Shown here piece by piece: positions 1 through 7,291 of a DNA stretch of 20,280 bases. Source of the DNA: Candidatus Woesearchaeota archaeon. Lineage in GTDB: Archaea; Nanobdellota; Nanobdellia; Woesearchaeales; GW2011-AR9. The DNA lies in contig JACPIL010000073.1 of NCBI GenBank assembly GCA_016188105.1, positions 1 through 20,280 on the forward strand. The letters run 5' to 3'. Made by a program: the position numbers and the translations under genes. Below the pieces are notes generated by a model that had not been told where the DNA came from, did no database searches, and saw only the letters and a list, made by a program, of their open reading frames with translations. Position 1 is the first letter of the stretch; the number at the start of each line of letters is the position of its first letter.

Positions 1-2193
1 ACTGGACAAATCACGGGTGATTTGCGTCTTTAAGATCAATCTATCCAAACTCACTTTTCCACCGCGCAATTCTTTAACCATATCTTTAACATACTTCAAA
101 GCTTCCTGCACTTTTTCCTGCAAGACTAATCCCAAAACTTTCTCCTGCACTTCCTTCGACAGGGGAGACCAGTTTCTTCTCACCGTCTCAAAACCGGTGA
201 TCTTCAATGTCCCATCTTTTCGTAATAAAGCATATTTCTTTTTCGCACCTACTGACTTCTGGTCGCCACCTTTCAGTCCTACGAAAATCCCCTGCGGATA
301 ATGTCCTTCTAATTCCAGTTCCATCTGCCCCGGGAGAGTTTCGTTAATCTCTTCCATGAACTTCATCGCTTCATCCATATTTTTTCCTTCCAGCAACAAG
401 AAGCAGGAATCTGTATCCGCATACACTACTTTAAATCCTTTTTTCTGTGCTGCAGAGATAGTGGTAGTGATATAATTTCTAGCATACGCCGTAGTGGAAG
501 CAGCAGATTCTAAACTATACCATCTTGCAGCATAAAATCCTAAATATCCGTAAAAAGAATTGGCCAGAGTTTTCAGAGCATAAGACCTTGCTTCCAAAAG
601 AGACGAATCTTCTTTTTTTTTCTTCAGCTCTTTAATCTGTTTCTTAATCTCTCCTCTGCGCGAGATCAGTTGTTCTAATATCTTAGGCAAAAATCTTTTC
701 TCCTGCAAACAGAACCAATACTCTTCCTTTCCAGGAACATGAGAGGGTGCATTTTCACCGCAGCAGGAACATTTCAATCCTTCTGGACCTATATTATGAG
801 CAGAAATGATAGTAGGATACAGGGAACGGAAATCAAACACCACTATGTCTTTATACAATCCTGGCGTAGGTTCATACACAAACGCTCCTTGAATAGATTC
901 ATCCATCCGTCGAGAGATTTCTGTATTTTCTGGCTTATTTGGAGCAATCACGCCAAACTCCGTCGCCCGTTTCAGGATATAGCTCTCAACCAACTTGCTA
1001 AATCGCATCCTAGTCACATCAAAAGTAGGCAATCCGACAATAGAAGTAAATTCAATCATGTCCGGCAATAATTTTTCACACAGCTTATACGCTAAAAAAC
1101 TGTCATGCAGATTGTAAGCGCAAAAAGCAGCCAGATTTTCCGGTTCATGATCCCAGGTAAAAGAAAGCTTCTCCAATGCCACTTCATGCTTTTTATGCCC
1201 TATCAATTCCTTAGAGACTGCATCAAGAGAGTAGGTCTCCACATCTAAATCCTTGCCAAAAATATTGCGGATGAATTTCAGCATGTCGAGATGAAGATAT
1301 CCTTTCATCTTGCTTTCTTTCTCGCCAAAGCCAGCCTGGGTAATGATAAATTCTGAATAATCCGCTCCGATATCGAATCTAAGTTTATGTTTCTCTGCTC
1401 TGGTTTGAAGATATGGGAAATCAAATCCATCTGTAAAATATCCGGTAAGAATATCTGGATTAAACTCCAAAACTACTTCTTTCATCCGTTTTAATAGCTC
1501 TGCTTCATCGGCAACAATTTCCACATAATCCGGCAAAATTGTATTTTTCCAAGTTATTACTTTCCTAAACTCTCTTCCATCCTTTTCTAGACCGTACAAT
1601 GCCACCATCAAGATGGGATTTGTTTTTGAATCAATTTCTTCCTTTGCGGCATAAGTTTCCAGATCAATCGCCAAAATGCGCCAATCAGATAAGGCCTCAG
1701 TTTTTCCCTGCTCTATTTTTTCCGCTACAAAGACAGGAAAACGCATCCATTGGTTTTGTAAAAAATCGCCAGTAGCAATAACTTCTTTCATGGGAATAAT
1801 CTTGTGGTCCCTCAAATAGCGATGCACGTACAAAATATCCTTCTCATAGCAGGAAACTCCCCACGATTGGATTTCCTTAGCTAGAAGTGGAACTGCTTTC
1901 GGATAATTCGCATACACTTTATAGAATTCCTGTTTCTTTCCCAGCAAATTTCTTTCAACCAATTCGAATCTTATTACCCTCGCTGGCTCAATCCCTGTTT
2001 TCAGACTCAAGCCAAGCACTTTTTCTTCGAATTGCTTTTTATCAACTGCAGAAGCAGCAGCATAAAAGAACGGTTGGTACTCATGCTTCACTACTAACTT
2101 TTGACCATCAGCAGTGCGGCCGTAGAAATAGAAAAAAGTTTTTCCTGCTTCTACTTTGTACTCAAAATCATAAGGATAAAACCGCAGTTCCAT
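1..2193 (-). CDS. polB: Family B DNA polymerase (3' end outside window)
   Basis: Replicative/repair DNA polymerase with 3'-5' proofreading. The frame is open for 731 codons from ATG at 2193 to the window edge; family length (about 775-800 residues) implies that only a short C-terminal thumb piece is missing. Exo I is AIDLETY (D177, E179). Exo II reads GYFTDGFDFPYL, keeping Phe-Asp but with Phe where the family usually has Asn. Exo III is YNLHD. Polymerase motif A is DFRSLYPTII (D454), motif B KTLANSFYGYLG, motif C YADTDS (D593, D595). The N-terminal segment YEKDILYVHRYL matches the archaeal PolB segment before Exo I. A cysteine cluster (CSCCGE) follows motif A. A TATA box at 2214-2221 lies about 25 nt upstream, so the message is probably leaderless and 2193 the right start. 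Confidence 0.96.
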   Translation of the reverse strand, partial: MELRFYPYDFEYKVEAGKTFFYFYGRTADGQKLVVKHEYQPFFYAAASAVDKKQFEEKVLGLSLKTGIEPARVIRFELVERNLLGKKQEFYKVYANYPKAVPLLAKEIQSWGVSCYEKDILYVHRYLRDHKIIPMKEVIATGDFLQNQWMRFPVFVAEKIEQGKTEALSDWRILAIDLETYAAKEEIDSKTNPILMVALYGLEKDGREFRKVITWKNTILPDYVEIVADEAELLKRMKEVVLEFNPDILTGYFTDGFDFPYLQTRAEKHKLRFDIGADYSEFIITQAGFGEKESKMKGYLHLDMLKFIRNIFGKDLDVETYSLDAVSKELIGHKKHEVALEKLSFTWDHEPENLAAFCAYNLHDSFLAYKLCEKLLPDMIEFTSIVGLPTFDVTRMRFSKLVESYILKRATEFGVIAPNKPENTEISRRMDESIQGAFVYEPTPGLYKDIVVFDFRSLYPTIISAHNIGPEGLKCSCCGENAPSHVPGKEEYWFCLQEKRFLPKILEQLISRRGEIKKQIKELKKKKEDSSLLEARSYALKTLANSFYGYLGFYAARWYSLESAASTTAYARNYITTTISAAQKKGFKVVYADTDSCFLLLEGKNMDEAMKFMEEINETLPGQMELELEGHYPQGIFVGLKGGDQKSVGAKKKYALLRKDGTLKITGFETVRRNWSPLSKEVQEKVLGLVLQEKVQEALKYVKDMVKELRGGKVSLDRLILKTQITRDLSS

Positions 2194-2213
2194 ACCATCC
2201 TAGAACGCACTTG

Positions 2214-2221
2214 TTATATAA
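2214..2221. promoter_or_regulatory. Palindromic TATA box between polB and the folded RNA
   Basis: TTATATAA is its own reverse complement. On the minus strand it sits 21-28 nt before the polB ATG, the distance expected for a leaderless archaeal transcript. On the plus strand it would start transcription near 2243-2247, just before the folded RNA whose first stem begins at 2259. A shared bidirectional element is therefore plausible. Confidence 0.6.
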
Positions 2222-2244
2222 GATTTATTGAAGAAAAACTAAAC

Positions 2245-2540
2245 CTCATTTGGAAATGTTGCGCCTCATGGCGATGCGACGGTTGCTACGCAACCTACTC
2301 GGCACTCCGTAGGAGCATGAAAACAAACAACGATTTGTTTTCAGCTCTGAAATGTGGTAGTTTCCGCATTTCATGAGCCTTCCCTCGCCTCGTCGCATGC
2401 CATGGCGCAAGACACGACGGGGGATGCACTCGAAGTGACAACGATCACTTCGGTGTGCCGATAAAGTCGTTGCTTTATCCAGCACGCCCTCCGGGCTGTC
2501 GTGTAGGACGCAGTCCGTCTTGCCGCCAGGGTGGCATGCT
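2245..2540 (+). ncRNA. Candidate novel multi-branched structured RNA
   Basis: This stretch is visibly richer in G+C than its flanks and is full of stems. Stem A pairs 2259-2280 with 2392-2410 (19 pairs, interrupted only by unpaired TC 2266-2267 and G2273). It closes a junction holding hairpins at 2281-2295 (GGTTGC-TAC-GCAACC), 2313-2347 (14 pairs, one bulge, loop CAACGA) and 2348-2373 (10 pairs, loop TAGTTT). Directly adjoining, stem B pairs 2412-2418 with 2498-2504 around hairpins 2426-2458 (loop CAACGA), 2461-2478 (loop TCGTTG) and 2486-2496. Small hairpins follow at 2506-2516 and 2522-2535. Loop TCGTTG (2467-2472) is the exact reverse complement of the two CAACGA loops (2328-2333, 2439-2444), which allows a kissing interaction. 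The plus strand is favoured by the TATA box at 2214-2221 and the T-rich tract at 2573-2584; the minus strand is not excluded. I see no RNase P or SRP RNA core motif. Confidence 0.65.
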
Positions 2541-2583
2541 TAGAAGTATAGATTAGAAATTGTCAAGAATGGTGTTTTCCTTT

Positions 2584-3117
2584 TCAAGGAATCCTGCGTA
2601 AGGATTTGGTCAAATAATTTTCTTTTTGTTCCTTAACCTCAGATTTCGTTTCTTCTTTCTTTTTTTGCTGCGGTTCTTCCGGCTTAATCTGGGTAAGATC
2701 ACCTAGCTTTTTCACTTCAGGTTCTAACTGTTGAACCACCATCTCTAGCTCCTCTTCCGTGACTTCTTTCGGCGGCCATTGTAGATTCAGTCCATCTCCT
2801 TCCCGGCGCGGGATGATCTCGATAGCAAAGTGAGGCACTTTCTGTCCTCCCCCTAAGCCATTATGGACTAAAATATTTGTTCCCTGCGGTTCTAAGCTAT
2901 CAAAAACCGCTTGACTAACTTTACTAGCCAAAACAGAACATTTCCGAACAATCTCATCAGGTACTAATTCTAGGATAGTAAAATGTTGTCGTGGTAAAAT
3001 GGTGATCTGTCCTGGTATAAGCACTAAATCCTTAACCACTACAAGAGTCGTATCATCTTCATATAATATTTGTGCTCGGCTATTTCGATCTACAATGTCA
3101 CAATAGTCACATCCCAT
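2584..3117 (-). CDS. HIT-fold protein lacking the catalytic histidine
   Basis: A 177-residue histidine-triad (HIT) superfamily protein; active members are nucleotide hydrolases or transferases. It starts with a CxxC pair (C3, C6) as in zinc-binding archaeal HIT proteins, followed by the HIT fold with NILVHNGLGGGQ. The triad that normally reads H-x-H-x-H reads H96-F-A98-I-E100 here: the middle nucleophilic His is Ala and the third is Glu, while the trailing IIPR is kept. It is therefore probably not a normal HIT hydrolase and may bind nucleotide or another protein. The C-terminal 40 residues are Lys/Glu-rich and probably disordered. It starts 1 nt after the stop of the upstream HIT gene, so the two are cotranscribed and may form a heterodimer (inference). 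Confidence 0.85.
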   Translation of the reverse strand: MGCDYCDIVDRNSRAQILYEDDTTLVVVKDLVLIPGQITILPRQHFTILELVPDEIVRKCSVLASKVSQAVFDSLEPQGTNILVHNGLGGGQKVPHFAIEIIPRREGDGLNLQWPPKEVTEEELEMVVQQLEPEVKKLGDLTQIKPEEPQQKKKEETKSEVKEQKENYLTKSLRRIP

Positions 3118-3118
3118 C

Positions 3119-3976
3119 TTAACTGAACAATCTGGCGATATCGTCCAGATCGGCTCCTTTTTCCGATTTTTGCTCTTTCACTTTTTGCTGGGAACTCTTT
3201 TTTGGTTCACTCTTTTTTGTTCCCGCGGCTTTTTCCTTTTTTACCCTCGATTTCTTTCCATCCTTAGAAAGAGGGATTCTTTTACCGCTCACACAGGTAC
3301 AAGGTTCCCTGGCTGAGCTTGTCGCTGATTCCCGAGAAAGCCAGACTTTGTTCTCTTCAGGGATATTCTGGGCGAAGGCACAATTCTGGCGATGATAGCG
3401 CTTTGCAGAAGCACTGGTAAGATATTTTTCTTCAGCAACTATTACTGGTTCTTTCTTAGGCATTTCTTTCTTTCCTAATAAAATTTGCAATTTCCCCTCT
3501 ACTGCTATCTTCACTTTTTCTACCATCTGTTGATCAACTAGCTTCTCTTCCTGATTCAGCAGTGTATCTCCTGACTTGCGAGGGATAAGGTGAAGAATAA
3601 AATGCTGAGCCCGCTGCCCTGCTGCCGCCCCGTTAGCAACAAAAAGATTAGTGCCGTCGGCTTTAAACGTTTTTAACAGAACTTGAGACAGGTTTCTTGC
3701 TACGACAAAAAGATGCCCGAGAAGTTCTTCTGGAACCTGAGTTACAATAGAATAATGATCTCGAGGAAGAAGTAATAAATGTCCTTTCGCAGCAGGATTG
3801 ATATCTAAAATGACAAAACATTTTTTGTCTTCGTATATTTTCTTAGAAGGAACCTTGCCACTAATTATTTGACAGAAAATACATTGTTGTTTTTGCAGAG
3901 CCTGGATCTGTTCAGGAGTCATACCTTTAAGTTTCTCTTCCAGCTGTTTACGCTGCTCTTCAGTTAGCTGTTGCAT
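3119..3976 (-). CDS. HIT-fold protein fused to an Ada-like Cys domain
   Basis: A 285-residue protein and first gene of a two-gene operon. Residues 1-30 form a charged helix. The HIT domain begins at C32-x-x-C35 and runs to about 137 (NPAAKGHLLLLPRDH, then FVANGAAAGQ). The triad is H125-F-I127-L-H129 followed by LIPR, so the middle catalytic His is Ile. Residues about 185-230 (RYHRQNC, then REPCTC) resemble the small metal-binding domain related to the Ada N-terminus, with H195, C199, C226 and C228 as candidate zinc ligands. The tail is Lys/Ser-rich and basic, which may suit nucleic-acid contact. The fold is clear; the function is not known. A TATA box at 3999-4006 lies 23-30 nt upstream of the ATG, supporting this start and a leaderless mRNA. 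Confidence 0.85.
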   Translation of the reverse strand: MQQLTEEQRKQLEEKLKGMTPEQIQALQKQQCIFCQIISGKVPSKKIYEDKKCFVILDINPAAKGHLLLLPRDHYSIVTQVPEELLGHLFVVARNLSQVLLKTFKADGTNLFVANGAAAGQRAQHFILHLIPRKSGDTLLNQEEKLVDQQMVEKVKIAVEGKLQILLGKKEMPKKEPVIVAEEKYLTSASAKRYHRQNCAFAQNIPEENKVWLSRESATSSAREPCTCVSGKRIPLSKDGKKSRVKKEKAAGTKKSEPKKSSQQKVKEQKSEKGADLDDIARLFS

Positions 3977-3998
3977 ATCTACTATGAGAGAATTTTTG

Positions 3999-4006
3999 TT
4001 TATAAA
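3999..4006 (-). promoter_or_regulatory. TATA box of the HIT gene pair
   Basis: TTTATAAA on the minus strand, 23-30 nt before the ATG at 3976, as for a leaderless transcript. Confidence 0.6.
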
Positions 4007-4039
4007 GATATCTATGAAGAGTTTTAAGATAGAGGGTCA

Positions 4040-4849
4040 TCAATTCTCTTGTAAAAAACTCTTAACATTAGCAAAATCAACCTTGGTAAACTTTCGGAAA
4101 TCTAAACCGCGTTCCTTCAATTCAAACAAGGCCAGCTTGACATGGGTGCTCCCTTTAGGCAACCGAAAACCTGCTTGCGCACTTAAGTAATCGAGCTGCT
4201 GTAAAGCTGCTGCTCTTGCTAATATGGAAGCGGCTGCTACTTCAACATATTTTGATTCTGCTTTTTCCAATTGCACTTCTCCAACCATACAGCCCGGAAA
4301 TTTATCTACCACGTGTTTTCCCGGGAAAAGAAATTGAGCGCATTCCTGATGCAGCGTATTCAACAACTTAGTCACATCTTTAACCCGATTATAGACTTCA
4401 GGAAGAACACTTTGGATTTCGCAGGGAACAATTTTCTTTATTTTTTCTGCAATCGCTAAAACTTCTCGATCATCCAAGGTTTTGCTATCCGCAACCCCTA
4501 ATTCGGTCAATTGCTGACGTAATTCCCCATTAGCTTTCACTCCCGCTACTACTAAACCACCAAAAGTATCTCCTTTCAAGGATTCATCCGTGCCAATAAT
4601 CCAGCCAGATTCTTTGCGAAATGCTTCTGGTTTTACTTGAATTCCGATACCTTTCTTTTCCAACTCTTTTGCCACTACTTCTATTGCCTCTTTCTTTCCC
4701 TGCAATAGCAGCTTGCCAGAGGAGTAAAGGACCAGAGTTACCTCCCCTTTTTTTAAGCGAAGTTCTTCATAAACAGTTTTAATAGGTTCCTCAGAAAAGC
4801 CTTTCATTTTTTGCAGGTCCTGCCTGCTAACCTTCTCAAAAACTACCAT
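4040..4849 (-). CDS. rnhC: Ribonuclease HIII
   Basis: Endonuclease that cuts the RNA strand of RNA:DNA hybrids, acting in primer and R-loop removal. Residues 1-80 form the TBP-like N-terminal domain typical of RNase HIII (LVLYSSGKLLLQGK). The catalytic part starts with GTDESLKGDTFGG, where D88 and E89 match the HIII DE pair, then VADSKTL, then HVVDKFPG with the third acidic residue D182, and finally KYVEVAAASILAR. This N-terminal domain and GTDE start separate it from RNase HII, encoded nearby at 6312-7001. An upstream in-frame ATG at 4864 would add five residues, but TATA at 4870-4879 fits a leaderless start at 4849 (21-30 nt) much better. RNase HIII is commonest in Firmicutes, so its presence in an archaeon is notable. 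Confidence 0.93.
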   Translation of the reverse strand: MVVFEKVSRQDLQKMKGFSEEPIKTVYEELRLKKGEVTLVLYSSGKLLLQGKKEAIEVVAKELEKKGIGIQVKPEAFRKESGWIIGTDESLKGDTFGGLVVAGVKANGELRQQLTELGVADSKTLDDREVLAIAEKIKKIVPCEIQSVLPEVYNRVKDVTKLLNTLHQECAQFLFPGKHVVDKFPGCMVGEVQLEKAESKYVEVAAASILARAAALQQLDYLSAQAGFRLPKGSTHVKLALFELKERGLDFRKFTKVDFANVKSFLQEN

Positions 4850-4869
4850 AAGATTAGTAAGCACCCATA

Positions 4870-4879
4870 ATTAATAAAG
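4870..4879 (-). promoter_or_regulatory. TATA box of RNase HIII
   Basis: CTTTATTAAT on the minus strand, 21-30 nt before ATG 4849. This distance decides between the starts at 4849 and 4864. Confidence 0.5.
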
Positions 4880-4919
4880 ATTGCTCAACCTATTTAGCTT
4901 GTAAAACTGAACATAATTA

Positions 4920-4926
4920 TTTTAAA
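4920..4926 (+). promoter_or_regulatory. TATA-like box of the 4948 methyltransferase
   Basis: TTTTAAA, 22-28 nt upstream of ATG 4948, in the short divergent gap shared with RNase HIII. Confidence 0.4.
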
Positions 4927-4947
4927 GGGAAGGCTTAATTTATTTGT

Positions 4948-5511
4948 ATGGCCAGTTTTTTTAACCACTATTTTAAGAATATAAAAACAACCGGAGCTTT
5001 TGCGCCTTCTTCAACTAAGCTAGTTAATACTATGACCGATCTAGACTTATCTTCTTCCAAATGCGTGGTAGAGCTTGGTTCAGGCACTGGAGAAGTTACT
5101 GGAAAGATTATTACCGCCATACCGGAAGATTGCACTTTCTTCGGCTTGGAAATAAATCCAACTTTTGTGAAGACGGTGAAAGAAAAATATCCGAAAGCAA
5201 AAATTTACCTCGCTTCCGCAGAAAACATCCAGAAGTATTTGAAAAAACATGGTCGAGCGCAATGCGATGCCGTTATTTCCACTATTCCTTGGACTTTCCT
5301 ACCGTCACAGACTCAAGATAAAGTTTTCAATGCCATTTCAAAAACCTTATCCGCTGATGGAAAAATGATTACTTATTCTTATTTAAGTGCAGTTGTTCTT
5401 CCTTCCAGCCGCAGATTTAGAACATTTCTAAAACAGCATTTCAGCAAAGTCAAGACAAAAATCGTCTGGAAAAACTTCCCTCCTGCGATAGTGTATGAAT
5501 GTAAGAAGTGA
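4948..5511 (+). CDS. Phospholipid N-methyltransferase-like SAM methyltransferase
   Basis: A 187-residue class I SAM-dependent methyltransferase. The N-terminus FFNHYFKNIKTTGAFAPSS is characteristic of the family that includes phospholipid N-methyltransferase and rRNA dimethylase-like proteins (usually RQTGAIxPSS). Motif I is VVELGSGTGEVT (about 40-51), motif II contains GLEINPTF, and the region before the catalytic motif reads ISTIPWTFLP, matching the SGLPW-type motif of the phospholipid N-methyltransferase group. There is no transmembrane segment. The substrate cannot be settled from sequence: a lipid head group is the family precedent, but archaeal relatives are uncharacterised. The next gene starts about 70 nt downstream and may have its own promoter. 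Confidence 0.8.
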   Translation: MASFFNHYFKNIKTTGAFAPSSTKLVNTMTDLDLSSSKCVVELGSGTGEVTGKIITAIPEDCTFFGLEINPTFVKTVKEKYPKAKIYLASAENIQKYLKKHGRAQCDAVISTIPWTFLPSQTQDKVFNAISKTLSADGKMITYSYLSAVVLPSSRRFRTFLKQHFSKVKTKIVWKNFPPAIVYECKK

Positions 5512-5581
5512 ACTGGTTCCGCGCTGGCTAGGAGCTATATCCTGGAGTAAACAAATCCTTAAATACAGCCATTTAAAAAAA

Positions 5582-6280
5582 ATGAAGGGTGCTGATGTTT
5601 GGGGAACTAACATGGTAAAATATCTTCCGGTTGATCAAAGTAAATTAGAACAAGCTGCTGATACTTTTTATAGTCGGATGAATCAGGCAGAATCTGCTAT
5701 AGTAAGAACTGCCGTTAATGGTTTAGCTGCCTATATGGAAAGTCTAGAAAGAGGGCCATTTCTCATCGCTGGTGTAGGCGGAATCCTTCGTTACCGAGAA
5801 CCTTCAATGGCCGAAGATCTTGATTTAGCCGTGGTGGGGTTGAAATATACCACCTCTCCGAATTATGACCATAGCTTTGCTCATGTCGAACAGTTTACAG
5901 GCGCAGTTAACACTTATTTTATGAATCTTATTTCTCAGCTACAAGAAGCAAGAGTGAATCATAATGTTACGCATGGAAGTGGGCCGTTTAAAGGGATGAA
6001 CTTATCCTTTGAAGGAAAAAGAGGAGACCTCCCGATAGAAGTTCGTTCAAAAGTAGAATCATTCGGCTGGTATAACTCAAAAGGATTGCAAGTTCGATGC
6101 GGGGATTCAGAATCAAGACCTGAGCTTAAGAAACTAAGACCTCTAGATATCCAATTCGTCTTCAATGAAACCCCAGACGAATGGAGACAAGCACAACAAT
6201 CTCTGGTTGAAATTCCTGGTGGCTATAATGACAGAAAGAACCATCAGTTTTTCTACGCTGTCCTTGCCGAACAAAAATAA
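5582..6280 (+). CDS. Putative nucleotidyltransferase-fold protein
   Basis: A protein of about 232 residues with a possible Pol-beta-like nucleotidyltransferase core. FLIAGVGGILRYREPSMAEDLDLAVVG has the glycine pair followed by a D-x-D (EDLDLAV) typical of that fold, and LPIEVRSKVESFGW could supply the third acidic residue on a beta strand. I do not recognise a named family and cannot assign a substrate. The frame is open from ATG 5495, which would overlap the preceding gene by 17 nt and add 29 residues unlike a protein N-terminus. ATG 5582 and ATG 5612 (MVKYLPVDQ) are both plausible; a TATA-like CTTAAATAC at 5558-5566 lies close enough to 5582 that 5612 may be the true start. It is convergent with RNase HII, 31 nt apart. 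Confidence 0.7.
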   Translation: MKGADVWGTNMVKYLPVDQSKLEQAADTFYSRMNQAESAIVRTAVNGLAAYMESLERGPFLIAGVGGILRYREPSMAEDLDLAVVGLKYTTSPNYDHSFAHVEQFTGAVNTYFMNLISQLQEARVNHNVTHGSGPFKGMNLSFEGKRGDLPIEVRSKVESFGWYNSKGLQVRCGDSESRPELKKLRPLDIQFVFNETPDEWRQAQQSLVEIPGGYNDRKNHQFFYAVLAEQK

Positions 6281-6311
6281 ATTGTTTTATTATTATATTT
6301 GGATTTTTTTC

Positions 6312-7001
6312 TTAAAATTCTCCCAGCTTTTTCTGCTTCTGCGCATCTTCCACATTCTTGTACGACTGCCAGCTTCTCCTAAACATATGCGGATGGGTTT
6401 TGTAATAATTCTTCAAAAATTCCTGGGTCTTAGGATCGCTCATGTATCCAGAGCCAAAATCTACCCCTATTTCTGTTTTCAGATGCTCGATATGCCGATC
6501 CCGAATAACTTTCGCCACTACCGAAGCTGCAGATGCTACGATATAATTGACATCTGCTTTATGCTCGACAATTAACTCTGCTTTATCTCTAACTGCTTTG
6601 CTTAATCTGGAAGCAAAATATTCCTTGTAAGCTTTGATATTAGGGCTGGGACAATCGACAATAATCGTATCCGGATCTAATTCTGAAATCATTCGCGCAG
6701 AAGTATCTGCTTCCAGCCAGTTCAGGTTTGATTCTTCACCATTCACAGAAAGATCAATCGCATCCGGTTCGATCATCTCGATGCGGAAATCTTCTACTAC
6801 TTCTCGAATTTGCTCAAACAACTCTTCTCTGACTTGAGCGCTTAACTTCTTGCTGTCCTTCACGCCCATCCATTCTAACTTCTTGATATTTTCTTCTTTG
6901 ACCGCTAACGCTGCCATGACAAGTGGACCTAAGACTGGGCCTCTACCGGCCTCATCAAGGCCGACGATTATTTTGCTTATTTCGATTCTTTGTTGCTTCA
7001 C
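6312..7001 (-). CDS. rnhB: Ribonuclease HII
   Basis: Cuts RNA:DNA hybrids, including single ribonucleotides in DNA. The 229 residues cover the full archaeal RNase HII length. GLDEAGRGPVLGPLV gives catalytic D16 and E17, VKDSKKL follows, IIVDCPSPN gives D116, and EHKADVNYIVASAASVVAKVIRD gives D150, completing the DEDD set. GSGYMSDPKT is the conserved archaeal C-terminal motif. A TATA element (CTTATTTAAG, 7025-7034) lies 24-33 nt upstream of the ATG, so the gene is probably transcribed alone and leaderless. The window also encodes RNase HIII, so the organism has two type-2 RNases H. Confidence 0.96.
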   Translation of the reverse strand: MKQQRIEISKIIVGLDEAGRGPVLGPLVMAALAVKEENIKKLEWMGVKDSKKLSAQVREELFEQIREVVEDFRIEMIEPDAIDLSVNGEESNLNWLEADTSARMISELDPDTIIVDCPSPNIKAYKEYFASRLSKAVRDKAELIVEHKADVNYIVASAASVVAKVIRDRHIEHLKTEIGVDFGSGYMSDPKTQEFLKNYYKTHPHMFRRSWQSYKNVEDAQKQKKLGEF

Positions 7002-7024
7002 AGAGAACGTTTTACTCTATTTTC

Positions 7025-7034
7025 CTTAAATAAG
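7025..7034 (-). promoter_or_regulatory. TATA box of rnhB
   Basis: CTTATTTAAG on the minus strand, 24-33 nt before the rnhB ATG. Confidence 0.5.
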
Positions 7035-7055
7035 TGATGAAACAATAACGAAATA

Positions 7056-7082
7056 TTTATATATAACTATATAATTATATAG
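7056..7082 (+). promoter_or_regulatory. vapBC promoter with palindromic operator
   Basis: TATA box TTTATATATAA (7056-7066) is followed immediately by a perfect 16-bp palindrome CTATATAATTATATAG (7067-7082) ending 2 nt before the antitoxin ATG. The palindrome covers the expected transcription start, a position suited to autorepression by the VapB antitoxin or the VapBC complex. Binding is inferred from the family, not shown by the sequence. Confidence 0.6.
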
Positions 7083-7084
7083 CT

Positions 7085-7291
7085 ATGGTAACTACTGTAC
7101 AAATCCAAGACGAGACATTAGAATTGCTCAAGAAAGTCAAAGAGGAAACAAAATCAGCTTCATATGATGAAGCCATAAAAAAAATTATCCTTTCAACTGT
7201 TAAAGAAAGTTTTGCAGGGTATCTTAGTCGTCCAGGTTATTCTTCCAAACAGATTATGAAAGACTTGCGAGATAAGCATGACCGATTCTAA
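7085..7291 (+). CDS. vapB: VapB-type antitoxin
   Basis: A 68-residue protein immediately upstream of, and overlapping by 14 nt, a PIN-domain toxin: the standard vapBC layout. The N-terminus MVTTVQIQDETLELLKKVKEETKSASYDEAIKKI has the short beta strand and two helices of an archaeal ribbon-helix-helix-like DNA-binding antitoxin. The C-terminal half (about 40-68, ending LRDKHDRF) is the part expected to wrap the toxin. It should neutralise the RNase and repress its own promoter, which carries a perfect palindrome at 7067-7082. The start is fixed by the TATA box 19-29 nt upstream. Confidence 0.85.
   Translation: MVTTVQIQDETLELLKKVKEETKSASYDEAIKKIILSTVKESFAGYLSRPGYSSKQIMKDLRDKHDRF

Noticed and set aside
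2246..2485. 79-codon minus-strand ORF inside the folded region
   Set aside because: The translation (Arg, Cys and His-rich, no family-like pattern) follows from hairpin sequence; it has no promoter or ribosome-binding site and the stems explain the region better.
2245..2540. RNase P RNA or SRP (7S) RNA
   Set aside because: I could not find the GAGGAAAGUC/ACAGAA-type core of RNase P or the GGAAGG...AGCA helix 8 motif of SRP RNA on either strand.
5495..5581. Longer N-terminus of the nucleotidyltransferase-like gene
   Set aside because: It overlaps the previous gene, contains the TATA-like element and reads unlike a protein N-terminus.
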